A stretch of 64,000 nucleotides of DNA from Skeletonema tropicum (lineage: Eukaryota > Bacillariophyta > Thalassiosirophyceae > Thalassiosirales > Thalassiosiraceae): assembly GCA_037178625.1 (NCBI GenBank), contig CM074143.1, positions 744,001 through 808,000 on the forward strand, given 5' to 3'. The position numbers and the translations under genes were made by a program. The notes beneath the pieces were generated by a model. It worked only from the letters and a program-made list of their open reading frames with translations. It was not told where the DNA came from and made no database searches. Positions 54,529 to 63,865 of this stretch are shown here, piece by piece. The stretch's first letter is position 1; every line of letters begins with the position of its first letter.

Positions 54529-56835
54529 GTCCGCCCTTTGGGCTGTGGTGAAATCTGGATGCGGCTGATCTCTGGAACAATCCTTGATCAGTGCAAAGAG
54601 CGAGCGCGGGACGCCTGCAACAACGTCCAACTCTGTGCTGGACTTCAGGCGGGCATTGAAGGTGCAACTCATGCCATTCTGGAAGTATTTCCAGAATTGG
54701 GTGGGTGGCTGAACATGCGAAGAGCGGCGAATAAGCCGGAGACGGAGATCAGAGATGGAGGCGACGGAGATGATGGAGATGGGTCAGATGATAGTGAGAT
54801 GGAGAGTTCAAGTCAGAATGAAGAGCCACCGGCGGATGCCTCAACTGAGGAGGCGAGCTCTGACCCAACACCCCCACCCTTCCCTGAATATCCCATCCAA
54901 CCTGACACGGAAAACTCGCACTACATCCCAGAGAGTGGCTATGGCCTCCTCCTAGTGGATGCTCGCAATGCTTTCAATGAACTCAATCGATACAACATGT
55001 TGTGGGAGGTATACCATCGATGCCCCCCACTCGCAAAGATAGCTTTCACCCGCTATCGACACCATAGCCTTTGCTTTATGCGGAATGAAATGGGAGAAGA
55101 CCCTACTGTCATTGCGTGCAAGGAGGGCATCACGCAGGGGTGCTGCCTGTCTATGGTGTGCTATGGCATCGCCCTGATGCCACTAGCAGAATGGTTAAGG
55201 GAAAAAGTCCCTGGAGCTCTCCAACCTTGGTATGCTGATGATCTCGGCGGTGTCGGTACTGCACTCGATAACGCTACTATGCTTCAGCTTCTCAAAGAAA
55301 GGGGGCCCTATGTTGGATACTATCCCGAACCAGATAAATCCCACTACATTTGTATGCCGCAAGATGAGGATGCTGCACGAGCAGCCTTTGAAGCGGCTGG
55401 CATCTCGGAACTGAATTATGGACGCCACCACCGATACCTTGGTGGAGTGTATGGTGATGCAGCTGAGAAGGAGGAGTGGGTCAAGAAGAAAGTGGAACAG
55501 TGGGTATATTGCGTGGAAGTCCTTGGCAAATGTGCCTACACACAACCCCAGGCAGCCTATGCAGGTTTTGTACTGTCTCTTCAGAATGAATGGACATACT
55601 TATCGCGCATTGTGCCAAACGTGGGGCCCCTTCTTGCTCCGATTGAGGTTGCCATTAGAGATAAATTTATCCCACCTCTCTTTGGCATCTCCCCTTCGGA
55701 ATTATCTGGAGAGTTGCGACACCTGCTTTCCCTTAGTGTGAAACATGCAGGCTTAGCAATCCGGTTCCCTGTGGAACAATCTGAGGATTGCTTCAAAACG
55801 TCGCGACAAGCGGTGGAACACCTGGTTGAAACGCTGGTCAATCGTCGGGAACTGTGCCCGAAAACCCACCAGTACTCAGCTATGATGGCTAAAATTGGAT
55901 CGCAGGAAGCGAAGAAGCTTGATGCTGAGTACCATCTCACCCAGTGGGGGAGAGAGAAACCAGGTGATAAGAGGAGGTTGGAACGGATCTGTGAGACTGG
56001 ATGTTGGCTGACGGCTGTCCCAAACCGCCTCAATGGCACGATCCTATCGGCTGAAGAGTTTCGAGACAACGTACGTCTCCGGTACAACCTGAAGCCGATG
56101 GATTTGTCAGACCTATGCGATGGATGTGGTGCAAAAATGACGGTGGAACATGCTCTCCAATGCAAGGTGGGCGGTCTCGTCCATTGCCGCCACAATGATG
56201 TTACGAGAGAATTTGGCTCCTTGTGCAAGCAAGCCTTTACTCCCGGTGACGTTGAGTACGAACCCTTTATCTACACTAGTACTCAACGCACTGCTGCAGA
56301 GGCAGAGGCTGCTGCCGCAGCAGAGGCTGAAAATACCACGCAACAACACAACGCAACTGATGGGTCGACCCCAGTGACAACAACGGAAGAGCGTGGAGAT
56401 GTGATGGTCTCCCACTTCTGGAAGAGACAGCGTCGAACTGTCTTTGACACTCGCATCACCGACGCGGACTGCCGCTCCTACCGCAACAAGGCGCCTTCGG
56501 CTGTCTTGAGGCAACAAGAGAGGGAGAAAATCCGCAAGTACAAGGCAGCTTGTCTTGAACGACGTCGGGACTTCACCCCCCTCTGCTTCACGGCTGATGG
56601 AATGCCAGGTAGAGAGGCCTTGAATGCGATGCGTCAACTGGGTACACACTTAGCTGAAAAGTGGGAGCGTCAGCGTAGCCAGATGATATTCTATGTGCGG
56701 GTACGCATGTCCCTTGCCCTAGTCCGGGCAAACTCCCTCCTGCTCAGAGGGAGTAGGGACAGGCACCACCGCATCCGGCCACTCATTGAGAATGGGCCGG
56801 GGATGTCCAACTGGCACACCTGGAGTGGGGAGTAA
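54529..56835 (+). pseudogene. RT palm and C-terminal domain of the LINE-like polyprotein
   Basis: From the TTG at 54538 there are 765 codons. RT motif A is LLLVDARNAFNEL (about residue 138), motif B EGITQGCCLSM (196-206) and motif C WYADD (231-235). An acidic linker of about 60 residues (65-125) interrupts the fingers-palm junction. After the thumb comes a C-x2-C-x7-H-x3-C knuckle in CDGCGAKMTVEHALQC. It is followed by KVGGLVHCRHNDVTREF and a domain with TVFDTRITDADCRSY and FTPLCFTADGMPGREAL. From memory, this C-terminal pattern resembles RT proteins of sponges and cnidarians and may be a PD-(D/E)XK-like endonuclease. That assignment is an inference. Confidence 0.65.
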
Positions 56836-57008
56836 TCCCCTCTCCCCCACCTCTGCGGTGGCAGAGGTTGAGTGAGGACTCTCACTCTCACCTGTCGAGA
56901 GGCAGTTGAGAGTAGGAGGGAGGAGGAACATACCATCACCTAGCACAGGTGACAAGAGAAGTGCGGACTTGCCACTGAACTAGAGATACCTAGACTGCAC
57001 TCCTCTTA

Positions 57009-57458
57009 TTACCTAAAATGGGCAAGTTCAGATCCAGCTTGCCGTAGCATTTGTAATCTCTTAATCATCACATCTGGATCCCCGCTTCGATCCATACTTA
57101 TATTCCATTCTGATATTGCAGGACTATCTGATCTTAATAAATCATCAACATCTTCAGAATATCCTACTAGTCTAATGTAATTGCCACTGGTTTTCGTCAA
57201 GAATCCATACACGCACGCAGCAGCACCATCGAGGTTGCATTTTGCATCGTATTTGAATGAGTAATATGGCACGTAGCTGACAATATGCAATATCGAAGTT
57301 CCATTTTCAATCGGTGCATGCACTATCATTGCATCTGAATGATGAAGCTGCTCGTTTCGAAAATCAAACCTTGCTCTAGCGCTTACTACCAGAGCAAACT
57401 GAGATGGTCTATCTGGCTGTCTGGATAAATCTACTATTTCTCTAGCAAGTTCGTTCAT
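57009..57458 (-). pseudogene. 149-aa orphan gene, block C copy with foreign C-terminus
   Basis: It starts MNELAREIVDL and matches block B until the ...KRLQML segment. From about 57043 leftward the sequence is the 3' end of the LINE-like element, which replaces the native QQILKSLLVM with RQAGSELAHFR. The last ~10 residues are therefore element-derived. Confidence 0.65.
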
Positions 57459-57629
57459 TATTCAGTGTAATTCTATGACATGGACATGGATCATGGATTG
57501 GAAAGAGAGCGTTGAATTGAAGATACTCTTCTGGCGGGACGCGATTGTATGTAGGAATCACTACGTGAAATGTTACCGACCCATTGCCCATTGCTGTCGC
57601 TTTCCCTCTCGTAAGTTGGAAGGGAAGTG

Positions 57630-58582
57630 ATGACCATGGTGACCCCTAGCCGTATCAGTTGCCTCGTTACCCTCATTCTGTGCCTCCTTGGCTCATCGGA
57701 TGCATTCCTTTTCCATCATTTCACGAGCAGAGTAGTAGGAAATCGGCATCACCATTCCATCAGCACGAGACATGTGTCGAAGAAGACCAACGACATCAGC
57801 AAGAGAGAAAAGCGTTCTTATAAGCAGAGTAGCACAAGCCTTGCAGCTGCCGATGAGCGGAAACCGTGGGAAATTTTTCGCTTTATTAGCCAAAGTTCGA
57901 AGTTCGTGACACTTCCACCTTTGCCATTTACTGCGAAAAGTCCAACTACTAAGAGGAAGATGGCAGTCGGTGAGATGTTGTATGATGATAATCATCACTT
58001 GTCCTGATCGAACACTAAACCAGTACTAAACTGAACATCAACATCTCTACGCATACAGGTGAATCAATCTGGGAGGCAGGGGATCCCAATAACTTCTTCA
58101 ACTTCGCCCCATTGGATGACGTTGTGATGGGCGGTGCCTCGTCATCAAACATTGATAACAACACAGGAATATGGTCTGGACAAGTCACTGATGCAAATAA
58201 TGGTGGATTTGTTGGTGTGAGGAGCACACCTTTCCAAGGCGGTTCGTTGTCATTAGATATGAGTGGATGCAAAGGAATAGAGATACGATTTCGACAGGGT
58301 AATGGAAAGAGATTCAAATTTGTTGTCAGAGATTCTACAGACTTTAATGGTATTTGCTGGACTACATCATTCGATGCAAAGGCGAATGGGTCAATTCGCA
58401 TCCCGTTTTCTAGTCAAGTACCGACAGTGTTTGCTAAGACAGTATCGGGGGCATCGTTCAACGTAAATGATGTTGTGGGGTTGCAGTTTGCTTACTCAAA
58501 GTTTGAGTACGATGGGAAGCTAAATGAGAAATTTGATGTTGGAGACTTTGCGCTGCAAATTGTCGAGCTGAAGACATATTAG
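57630..58582 (+). CDS. CIA30-domain protein, plastid-targeted (block C copy)
   Basis: The exons are 57630-57969 and 58059-58582, with an 89-nt intron (287 aa). All features of the block B copy are present. The intron is 15 nt shorter because a CTACGCATACATCT duplication near its 3' end is missing. Exon 2 has small replacements (GDPNNFF for GNPNNSF). Its second exon, from about residue 143 on, lies in the 813-bp duplicated segment. Confidence 0.8.
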
Positions 58583-58958
58583 AGACTTCTCGTTACCATC
58601 TTGTACTCTTTTATTTCCACCCTTGCGCTTAAATTTTTCACTGTGAGATGTTATGTTCGCGATGAGTTGTAGTTCTCCACAATGATCACAGCACAGGCGA
58701 ACAGAGCTTCTGAACAAACTCGACTCGATCTGATGGATCCCCTACTTCGCACAGAAACTGCCTTGACAGGGCGAAGAAGAATTCCACTGAAAATATAGGA
58801 ACAAACAATGCAAGTAATGCAACAAGCACCAACTTGTTCTCCGTCTTGTCCACGTTGACATTATTTGAATTTTGCTGTTTGGTATTTAATTTTTGCAGTG
58901 AAGACTTGACCCTTGTATTGTATAGGACATAATTTTCTTCTCGGCTGATATCTTTCCA
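58146..58958. repeat. 813-bp direct repeat, left of the Penelope-like element
   Basis: It is the same length as 61431-62243 and agrees with it in the comparison I made. It includes a C (GCATCCCG) where blocks A and B have T, so the two copies share a variant not seen elsewhere. Confidence 0.75.
58686..58958 (-). pseudogene. 212-aa membrane protein gene, 3' part (block C copy, truncated)
   Basis: The C-terminal ~90 codons, including the second membrane helix, are intact up to WKDISREE. The frame then passes into the Penelope-like element. An intact copy is regenerated on the other side of the element at 61971-62609. Confidence 0.75.
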
Positions 58959-59032
58959 GGAGCGAGCGAAGCGAGCGACCTTACTTCTCTCTATAATCAA
59001 TATATGAACCAATATCAGATAAAGTGGTATTA

Positions 59033-59094
59033 CTATATTACCGAAGCGTGGATGACTACGCTTTCGAATTAACTTCTTCAGCGGATAGCAATAG
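59033..59094 (-). ncRNA. Hammerhead-ribozyme-like motif, copy 1
   Basis: Read on the minus strand, the order is CUAU...CCG, CUGAAGA (core C3-A9), a weak stem II (AGUUAAUUC), GAAA (G12-A15.1), a stem III of GCGU/ACGC with an 8-nt loop, UU (U16.1, H17), then CGG...AUAG closing stem I. Predicted cleavage is between plus-strand positions 59044 and 59043. The topology is type I, as reported for Penelope-like elements. The 10.1-11.1 pair of stem II is A-C rather than G-C, which is the main weakness. Confidence 0.45.
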
Positions 59095-59168
59095 GGAGCG
59101 AGCGAAGCGAGCGACCTTACTTCTCTCTATAATCAATATATGAACCAATATCAGATAAAGTGGTATTA

Positions 59169-59230
59169 CTATATTACCGAAGCGTGGATGACTACGCTTT
59201 CGAATTAACTTCTTCAGCGGATAGCAATAG
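59169..59230 (-). ncRNA. Hammerhead-ribozyme-like motif, copy 2
   Basis: The sequence is the same as at 59033-59094, in the second tandem unit, with predicted cleavage between 59180 and 59179. Two tandem motifs would release one 136-nt RNA monomer. Confidence 0.45.
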
Positions 59231-59374
59231 TAATAGTGAGGATAGGCGGCTTTGTCGATGCAAAGTTGCGAGTCATTTAGCTCTCCCTCGTTGACACGAG
59301 TTTTCTCCTTAAATGGATACGTGTCTCTGTGGGGTCATTCCTCGTTATCTAAAATAGGTAAGTTTGTACAATTG

Positions 59375-59462
59375 CTTTCCCTCAGCAAGTGTAGCTGCCG
59401 GGTAGGCAGCGGAACAAGCTGAGGGAAAGGAAGGGGAGGACTACGATTCTGTTGTCCTCCCC
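59375..59462. other. Two hairpins in the 3' region of the Penelope-like element
   Basis: CTTTCCCTCAGC (59375-59386) pairs with 59418-59429, enclosing a second stem GCTGCC/GGCAGC. GGGGAGGAC (59433-59441) pairs perfectly with 59454-59462 and overlaps the RT stop codon at 59441-59443. On the minus-strand RNA both fall at the end of and just after the ORF. Confidence 0.55.
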
Positions 59463-61279
59463 AGGTAGGTACTTACCCCCTCACCTCTGTTTTGAAAGAG
59501 GGAGGTTTGAGAGACAATATCTCCAATGTTTTTTGCTCTCTTATAGCATACTACCATCTTTTCGATTCCGATTGTGTCGCGTAGGGTGGTAGAAAGCTCC
59601 TCCTCATATATCTGTTGACAGGTTCGACTAGGGATGTAATGAGGGTGGAATCGACCGAGTTTCAAATAGATGTTTTTGTCATTATCTGAGGTGGTAGATT
59701 CTGAGATGGCTTGGGGCAGTGGAGGTGGGTTGCAGACTTTGTAGTTTGCATTTACGAACATTCGTTTCAGTTGGTCGAAGTCCCATCCTCTGTCGAGCAA
59801 GCGTTGGAAGAATAGTCTTGCTACCTCGACATAGTCTTTTTTATCGGTGCACTGCCAATAGTATCTCTTGAGTTCGCCAAATATTACCCCTTTCATCGTG
59901 TTCCTCTGATGAGCAGAAGATGGCAGTAGGTAGAGGTAGAGGTTCATTGGCTTTTGGTATGTCTTAGTTGAGACAATACCTTCTGGCGAAATGGAAATGA
60001 TTAAGTCTAAGAAGATTCCTTTGTCGGCAGGTTCTTCAACCTTCCAACGGAGGATTCCAAAGTCGTTGATGTCTTGCTTGAGGTCGTGAAAGCGCCTAAG
60101 GCTTCCAAGCCATAGGATAGATAGGTCATCGACGAAACGTGCAAGGTCTTGGATTTCTTCCGAATAGCCAGGGAGGAGTCTAATTTTCTCATGCCAGCCA
60201 TAGTAAAGGCCAGCGTACATGACTGCGACTGATGTACCCATCGCAGTGCCACATAGTTGTTTGAAAAAGCAGTCTCCAAATTGGGTAATGTTGTTCTTCA
60301 TAATAAAGCTCAGAGCTTCCAGAATAAGTTTGATGTCCGGGAAGTCGTCTGGAAGTTGGTTGTTTTCTTTCAGATGGTTGAGCCATATTCCGATGATTTC
60401 GATGCCATGATTGATAGTGATATTGTCGTACATGGCGGTAGCATCAGCAGTAATAATCTTCGTCCCTGCTGGCCATTGTTTGTTAGTCAGTCGGGCGTGA
60501 TATTCTTTGCTGTCTTTGATGGTCGACGGAATAAATTGAACAAGTTTTTGCAACTCGTAGTCTAGCCACTTGCTAATACTCTCAGGTCCAGTTCCACATT
60601 TAGCGTTAACTGGTCGGAGGGCGGTAGGTGTTTTATGGACTTTTGCGGTTGCTCTGAATCTTCCTTGCCTGCTACCAGCGGCTTCATAGCACTTGTTGAT
60701 GTAAATCTTGATGTGCTCTGGGATCGCTGCTGAGTTCTTGATACTGCCTACTTTATATGCCATCAAATTGAGTTGCCTCCGAAGTGCAATTCGATTGAGG
60801 TACTCATATTGGCTCTCCTTCCCAAGGAAAGCTTTGAGGCACCATCGAATGTATACAGAACGTTCGATAATGACAGGCCCTAAATTTTTGTCTGCGAAGA
60901 TAATGATCAGATTGGGGTTGTTCTTGAGGCTATGTAGTACTGAGAACTCTTGTTTAGAAAGATTCGGTTGAGACCATTTACTGGCGAATTTGGCGTGCTC
61001 TTGTCTAAGTCGATCTGAGAAACGTTTGATGCCTGCTTCCACTTCTGCATTAGCTAGGGGTGGGTCGTATCGTTCTTCTCGACTTTTCTTAAAATGTAAC
61101 TTAGGGATATATGGATGTTGCGGTTTGGTTGGATCGTCTACATGAATATTCTTCCAGTAGTTTCGATTTCTGATATCCCATCCAAAGTCACCGATGATCT
61201 CTTCAATGTTATTTGTTGGATATGGTGCGAGGAAACTTCTCGCTCGCTTCGCTCGCTCCCGGTAATATAGTAATACCAC
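59441..61279 (-). CDS. Penelope-like reverse transcriptase
   Basis: The frame has 612 codons; the first codon is GTG within the terminal repeat, so the true start is uncertain and probably downstream. FADKNLGPVII (about residues 128-138) and KVHKTPTALRPV precede the palm. Motif A is ITADATAMYD (276-285), motif B CGTAMGTSVAVMYAGLY (about 343-359), motif C ARFVDDLSILW (380-390), then GIFLDL (421-426). The segment NLYLYLLPSSAHQRNTMKG and the end YKRAKNIGDIVS are characteristic of Penelope-like enzymes. The ORF ends about 30 residues later with no GIY-YIG endonuclease, so this is an endonuclease-lacking type. The frame is uninterrupted. Confidence 0.85.
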   Translation of the reverse strand: MVLLYYRERAKRARSFLAPYPTNNIEEIIGDFGWDIRNRNYWKNIHVDDPTKPQHPYIPKLHFKKSREERYDPPLANAEVEAGIKRFSDRLRQEHAKFASKWSQPNLSKQEFSVLHSLKNNPNLIIIFADKNLGPVIIERSVYIRWCLKAFLGKESQYEYLNRIALRRQLNLMAYKVGSIKNSAAIPEHIKIYINKCYEAAGSRQGRFRATAKVHKTPTALRPVNAKCGTGPESISKWLDYELQKLVQFIPSTIKDSKEYHARLTNKQWPAGTKIITADATAMYDNITINHGIEIIGIWLNHLKENNQLPDDFPDIKLILEALSFIMKNNITQFGDCFFKQLCGTAMGTSVAVMYAGLYYGWHEKIRLLPGYSEEIQDLARFVDDLSILWLGSLRRFHDLKQDINDFGILRWKVEEPADKGIFLDLIISISPEGIVSTKTYQKPMNLYLYLLPSSAHQRNTMKGVIFGELKRYYWQCTDKKDYVEVARLFFQRLLDRGWDFDQLKRMFVNANYKVCNPPPLPQAISESTTSDNDKNIYLKLGRFHPHYIPSRTCQQIYEEELSTTLRDTIGIEKMVVCYKRAKNIGDIVSQTSLFQNRGEGVSTYLGRTTES

Positions 61280-61430
61280 TTTATCTGATATTGGTTCATA
61301 TATTGATTATAGAGAGAAGTAAGGTCGCTCGCTTCGCTCGCTCCCGGTAATATAGTAATACCACTTTATCTGATATTGGTTCATATATTGATTATAGAGA
61401 GAAGTAAGGTCGCTCGCTTCGCTCGCCCCC
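61260..61430. repeat. Two tandem 85-bp inverted terminal units
   Basis: Each unit starts CGGTAATATAGTAATACC and ends CGCTCGCTTCGCTCGCTCC (the last ends CGCCCCCC). They are inverted relative to 58959-59230 and lack the 51-bp ribozyme part. Confidence 0.8.
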
Positions 61431-61867
61431 CAAACATTGATAACAACACAGGAATATGGTCTGGACAAGTCACTGATGCAAATAATGGTGGATTTGTTGG
61501 TGTGAGGAGCACACCTTTCCAAGGCGGTTCGTTGTCATTAGATATGAGTGGATGCAAAGGAATAGAGATACGATTTCGACAGGGTAATGGAAAGAGATTC
61601 AAATTTGTTGTCAGAGATTCTACAGACTTTAATGGTATTTGCTGGACTACATCATTCGATGCAAAGGCGAATGGGTCAATTCGCATCCCGTTTTCTAGTC
61701 AAGTACCGACAGTGTTTGCTAAGACAGTATCGGGGGCATCGTTCAACGTAAATGATGTTGTGGGGTTGCAGTTTGCTTACTCAAAGTTTGAGTACGATGG
61801 GAAGCTAAATGAGAAATTTGATGTTGGAGACTTTGCGCTGCAAATTGTCGAGCTGAAGACATATTAG
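61431..61867 (+). pseudogene. CIA30 gene fragment (3' part of exon 2)
   Basis: It starts at SNIDNNTGIW and reads to the normal stop after ELKTY. It lacks exon 1 and the targeting sequence, so it cannot make the plastid protein. It exists only because of the 813-bp duplication. Confidence 0.8.
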
Positions 61868-62243
61868 AGACTTCTCGTTACCATCTTGTACTCTTTTATT
61901 TCCACCCTTGCGCTTAAATTTTTCACTGTGAGATGTTATGTTCGCGATGAGTTGTAGTTCTCCACAATGATCACAGCACAGGCGAACAGAGCTTCTGAAC
62001 AAACTCGACTCGATCTGATGGATCCCCTACTTCGCACAGAAACTGCCTTGACAGGGCGAAGAAGAATTCCACTGAAAATATAGGAACAAACAATGCAAGT
62101 AATGCAACAAGCACCAACTTGTTCTCCGTCTTGTCCACGTTGACATTATTTGAATTTTGCTGTTTGGTATTTAATTTTTGCAGTGAAGACTTGACCCTTG
62201 TATTGTATAGGACATAATTTTCTTCTCGGCTGATATCTTTCCA
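61431..62243. repeat. 813-bp direct repeat, right of the Penelope-like element
   Basis: It is the right-hand copy of 58146-58958. It begins inside CIA30 exon 2 (CAAACATTGATAAC) and ends inside the 212-aa gene (GATATCTTTCCA). Confidence 0.75.
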
Positions 62244-62609
62244 ATTCTTTGCATCAAATACTCTCTCGTCGTCGCCTGCTGTCTCAGTTGACTCATCAAA
62301 TGAGTCTTCATTTTTCTGAATCTGATTCCCCCATGAAACAAACGACGTACTCGATGATTGGCCATTTAAATATGAATACGTGAATGCGAGAATAAACGCA
62401 AGAATTGTGCCCACAACGATGTCTTCTGTGCTTAAAGCGTCTCCAACTTCGGCAACACTCGGGGTTGACGAAGAAGCATAAATGATTGATGAACTTCTTC
62501 TTTCGAGGGGGGCAGAGAATTTTGCGCTAGGAATGAGAGTAACAGATGGCACCACAGGCAATTGCCTAGAAGATAGCCTTGTGGTAAAGGCTGCAGCTTC
62601 TTTCTTCAT
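61971..62609 (-). CDS. 212-aa protein with two membrane helices (block C, intact)
   Basis: It is intact and identical in layout to 46826-47464, with S for C at residue 32 (KF(C/S)APLERR). Its last ~90 codons lie in the duplicated segment, so the intact gene survived the insertion event. Confidence 0.6.
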   Translation of the reverse strand: MKKEAAAFTTRLSSRQLPVVPSVTLIPSAKFSAPLERRSSSIIYASSSTPSVAEVGDALSTEDIVVGTILAFILAFTYSYLNGQSSSTSFVSWGNQIQKNEDSFDESTETAGDDERVFDAKNWKDISREENYVLYNTRVKSSLQKLNTKQQNSNNVNVDKTENKLVLVALLALFVPIFSVEFFFALSRQFLCEVGDPSDRVEFVQKLCSPVL

Positions 62610-63280
62610 GATACGTTGCGGCTTTGGGCGCTGCTATTTCTCTCAAGAAGTACTGCAAACACCCAACTAACACCCAACACTACTACTTAACATACACTTA
62701 CTATATAGCCTGGAGAAACCGATGTGCTGGTGGACGGAGTTGTGAGTTGTGATCTGTGATCTGTTTTGTGAAAGGCTGAATGTGCCAAATTGTGTTTGTC
62801 CCATCTGTGGAGTAATCCCATTTGAAAGTGGCTGCCACTTAGAGTGATGCTCGTGACTCGTGACTCGTGACTCAAGATACTTTCACCACTATGAATGTCG
62901 CGCTCAGCTACCTACATACTTTTACGATAAGTAAGTACGCGGCAACGAATGACAATGATTTCTTGAAGGGAATGTTTATACCTAAATTCTTTTTTTAACC
63001 TTAAAATCTGGAGAGAATTGCTTCTCCTTCGAAAGCAATGCCGACGCGTCAGCAGTCAAAAACTGCATGCCGAATGCGATGCGACTTCTATTATGGAAAG
63101 AAAAATCTAAACCTCCAAGCAAACAAGATAACGTGGCGTGGTGTGATTCGCGGAATGATATGCATGATACTTCTTGTGTAACCTCCTATCTTCTGCGTTC
63201 TCCTCACTCTTTATCTCTACCTGTTCTTTGTGTTGTACGTACTTTGTACAAAACCTCATGCTCATAAGTATACAATAACA

Positions 63281-63805
63281 ATGGCAATTAGAGTTAGAGA
63301 CTTTGAAAACAACGGCTGCCGTGACGGCAACAGGAGAGGCAGCGCTACAGGTGATACTGATTCTTCGACCACCATCGAGGCTTCCAATTCCAACCCGATG
63401 ATGAAACGTGCCAAGGTCAAATCTGTAGCATTTTCAGACGTAAGCTTGTTGACCTTGGTGCCTTCCAAGTCTGAGTCAGATATCGCTTCAGCATGGTACT
63501 CAGAGGAAGATAATAATAACCAAATGAGGATGGCCCTACGCAATGCAGCCGAGGTCTCAAGAGTACTCGAAACGGGACAGGCTCTTCAACACGAAGACTT
63601 ATGCGAGACTGTTGGAATCGAAAACTTCATGGCTCCCCGTCTGATGCGTATGTCCAGGATTGAAATTGAGAGACACGCTCAGAGCATCATCTTTGCACAA
63701 AATAGGTTTGATGATCCGGCTCTACTCTCACGACTCTCAAAGAGAAGTTCTTTACGTTCACGACAACGTGCTTATGAGAGGGCGATGAGATTGAGTGAAT
63801 TTTGA
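63281..63805 (+). CDS. 174-aa orphan protein (block C copy)
   Basis: It is intact. It has GSAT as in copy A, and the A after QMRM and QHEDLCE as in copy B. The upstream spacer also follows B, including the lost GTAAGT-like site (TCTTGTGTAACC). Confidence 0.6.
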   Translation: MAIRVRDFENNGCRDGNRRGSATGDTDSSTTIEASNSNPMMKRAKVKSVAFSDVSLLTLVPSKSESDIASAWYSEEDNNNQMRMALRNAAEVSRVLETGQALQHEDLCETVGIENFMAPRLMRMSRIEIERHAQSIIFAQNRFDDPALLSRLSKRSSLRSRQRAYERAMRLSEF

Positions 63806-63865
63806 AATGTACGAAATCAACATAGTTTGTTAAATTAATCTGAATCACTGTTTGACCATACAATC

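Larger units (their letters stand above)
51596..57040 (+). mobile_element. LINE-like retroelement, interrupted by a ~0.96-kb insertion
   Basis: One long reading frame (51596-53567 then 54529-56835) encodes a Cys-rich N-terminus, a reverse transcriptase and a C-terminal zinc-knuckle/nuclease-like domain. It is broken by unrelated DNA at 53568-54528. The 3' flank joins the 149-aa orphan gene at about 57041; the 5' flank is the Ser/Pro fragment. The two sides therefore do not reconstruct a single target site. No LTRs, tyrosine recombinase or integrase were found. Confidence 0.65.
58959..59230 (-). repeat. Two tandem 136-bp terminal units (pseudo-LTR)
   Basis: Each unit has an 85-bp part shared with the inverted right-end units and a 51-bp part found only here. 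The 51-bp part holds the 5' portion of the hammerhead-like motif. Confidence 0.8.
58959..61430 (-). mobile_element. Penelope-like retroelement lacking GIY-YIG, with inverted terminal repeats
   Basis: One 612-codon RT frame lies on the minus strand. The plus-strand left end has two tandem 136-bp units (58959-59094 and 59095-59230). The right end has two tandem 85-bp units in inverted orientation (61260-61344, 61345-61429) that match the first 85 bp of the left units. All units begin or end with GGAGCGAGCGAAGCGAGCGA. Tandem and inverted pseudo-LTRs around a single RT gene are typical of Penelope-like elements. The flanking host sequence is present on both sides as an 813-bp direct repeat. Confidence 0.8.
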
